Of a stretch of 6,846 bases of DNA, positions 6,099 through 6,846 are shown in pieces. The notes beneath the pieces are model-generated. The model saw nothing but the letters and a program-made list of their open reading frames with translations, was not told where the DNA came from and searched no databases. Source of the stretch: Thermoplasmata archaeon (lineage in GTDB: Archaea; Thermoplasmatota; DAOVMN01). Position 1 is the stretch's first letter, and each line of letters starts with the position of its first letter. The DNA is taken from NCBI GenBank assembly GCA_030630685.1, contig DAOVMN010000118.1:1-6846 (forward strand), in the 5' to 3' direction. A program made the position numbers and the translations under genes.

Positions 6099-6104
6099 AA
6101 AAAA
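6099..6104 (-). terminator. Oligo-T terminator after the PGF-CTERM gene
   Basis: A run of six T on the minus strand begins 14 bases past the stop codon at 6119-6121. Archaeal RNA polymerase stops at such T-runs without needing a hairpin. It separates this gene from the dehydrogenase operon. Confidence 0.45.
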
Positions 6105-6118
6105 TGCTCCTCGGAATT

Positions 6119-6784
6119 CTATCTCCGCTTCCTCACGATATTCACAAACACAGCCACTCCTATGGCCAGCAGATAGAAGGATGCGGTGAACCCGGGGATG
6201 AATTCTCCACCGCCCCCATCTTCCTCCTTGTTCTCCACCTTTCCTTCCCGGATAACTTCTTCCGAGCAGGCATCACCATCAACGGCCCTCACCCTGATCG
6301 TGTATTCGCCGTTTTTCAGTTTTGTTGTATCCCAGTCATAAGTCCAGTTGTCTATGCCTTTTGCAGAAATCCACGCTCCGCCGTTGATGGAAATCTCGAC
6401 TCTGTCAACTATGCCATATTTCAGAAGGAGAGAATATCCCTCCTGAGCCGGTCCTCCATCCGCCACATCCTTGATAAGGATCATATCACCTGGGGTGATC
6501 TTTCCGTCTCTGTCGTTGTCCTGAAATGACAGATTGGTGTATTTGTCGTCTAAGTTAAGACCATAGATGTCTTTCACACTTCCCTGTGCTCCGGGGACTG
6601 CGTTTCCCTCATAATTTAGGAGGACGTAGTCCACAGAGCAAACAGAGAATGCATCGGGATCAATGTTTCCGATGCGCACCATAAAGTTATTACCGGACTG
6701 CCCATAATATAAAATGCTTCGAGTGATGTTGCCGCCCAACGTGGGGACTATGTCGCAACATAGTGAATAAGAATTTAGATATTG
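6119..6784 (-). pseudogene. PGF-CTERM surface protein with Ig-like domain, apparently 5'-truncated
   Basis: The open frame runs from a stop at 6785-6787 to TAG at 6119. Numbering from the TTG at 6739 (206 residues), there is a DNDRDGKITPGD calcium-type loop (74-85) in a beta-rich region like archaeal pilin or dockerin-related extracellular domains. An Ig-like unit follows at about 110-163 (VEISINGGAW...YDWDTTKL.NGEYTIRVRAVDG), then an acidic-glycine linker (168-179), and a C-terminal tail with PGF (182-184), a hydrophobic helix and RKRR. Such tails are cleaved and anchored by archaeosortase at the cell surface, and such proteins normally carry a Sec signal peptide. None is encoded here, and there is no ATG or GTG before Met20. 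Hence the 5' end looks lost or frameshifted near 6740-6784. A TTG start at 6739 is possible but would leave the protein without export. The function of the domains is unknown. Confidence 0.7.
6747..6764. repeat. Perfect 7-bp inverted repeat at the broken 5' end of the PGF-CTERM gene
   Basis: ACTATGT (6747-6753) and ACATAGT (6758-6764) are exact reverse complements around a CGCA loop. The hairpin sits where the surface-protein frame loses recognisable sequence, so it could be the end of an inserted element. No transposase is visible in the window. Confidence 0.6.
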
Positions 6785-6813
6785 TCAACCACATAAAAAT
6801 GTAAACTCTCAAT

Positions 6814-6838
6814 CTGGAAAGGACAATTTCCTTTCCAG
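6814..6838. repeat. Perfect 10-bp inverted repeat near window end
   Basis: CTGGAAAGGA (6814-6823) and TCCTTTCCAG (6829-6838) are exact reverse complements around a 5-base CAATT loop. On the minus strand it is followed 13 bases later by ATTTTTATG, so it could terminate a gene beyond the right edge. It may instead be part of a mobile-element end together with the hairpin at 6747-6764. Confidence 0.7.
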
Positions 6839-6846
6839 TGGGATAC

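Larger units (their letters stand above)
5817..6118. other. Intergenic region, no convincing gene
   Basis: This 302-base gap holds the candidate promoter and the GGAGG site of the dehydrogenase on the low side and the terminator of the surface-protein gene on the high side. A small 5-bp hairpin (ATCGG 6023-6027, CCGAT 6033-6037) lies in a G-rich tract at about 6011-6041. Both strands contain 73-codon open frames, but these have no supporting ribosome site and look like chance translations. Confidence 0.6.

Overview
All recognisable genes lie on the minus strand, so the window is transcribed from high to low coordinates. It looks archaeal, probably Euryarchaeota/Thermoplasmatota-like. The evidence is the recurrent Shine-Dalgarno core GGTGAT (complement of the archaeal 16S 3' end), a C-terminal PGF-type archaeosortase sorting signal on a surface protein (6119-6784), and free use of AGG/AGA and ATA codons. 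The lineage is an inference; the archaeal assignment is firmer.

Layout in transcription order: (1) 6846-6740, no gene, two perfect hairpins. (2) 6784-6119, a surface protein with a DxDxDG calcium-type loop, an Ig-like domain and a PGF-CTERM tail, without start codon or signal peptide and so apparently 5'-truncated, followed by an oligo-T terminator. (3) 6118-5817, intergenic, with a candidate promoter. (4) Acyl-CoA dehydrogenase (5816-4677). (5) etfB and etfA (4599-2871). (6) A spacer holding a 14-bp duplication, a hairpin and three 37-bp tandem repeats. (7) hdrC1-hdrB1, a 73-codon ORF, then hdrC2-hdrB2; hdrB2 runs off the left edge.

Functionally this reads as one electron-transfer unit. The dehydrogenase oxidises an acyl-CoA, the EtfAB flavoprotein takes the electrons, and two HdrC/HdrB pairs (each HdrC with two [4Fe-4S] motifs, each HdrB with CCG motifs for non-cubane clusters) would carry them to a disulfide or another acceptor. 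The order hdrC1-hdrB1-X-hdrC2-hdrB2 matches the sulfur-oxidiser sHdr cluster (C1-B1-A-H-C2-B2), except that the hdrA place holds only a 73-codon ORF. Its first residues resemble the start of an HdrA FAD domain and it has the strongest Shine-Dalgarno in the window. Either HdrA has been lost and EtfAB supplies the flavin, or HdrA is encoded elsewhere.

Other points of interest: hdrB1 has no ATG/GTG/TTG at its homology-supported start and appears to begin with ATA in an ATAA overlap with the hdrC1 stop; and the 37-bp repeats abut the hdrC1 start codon.
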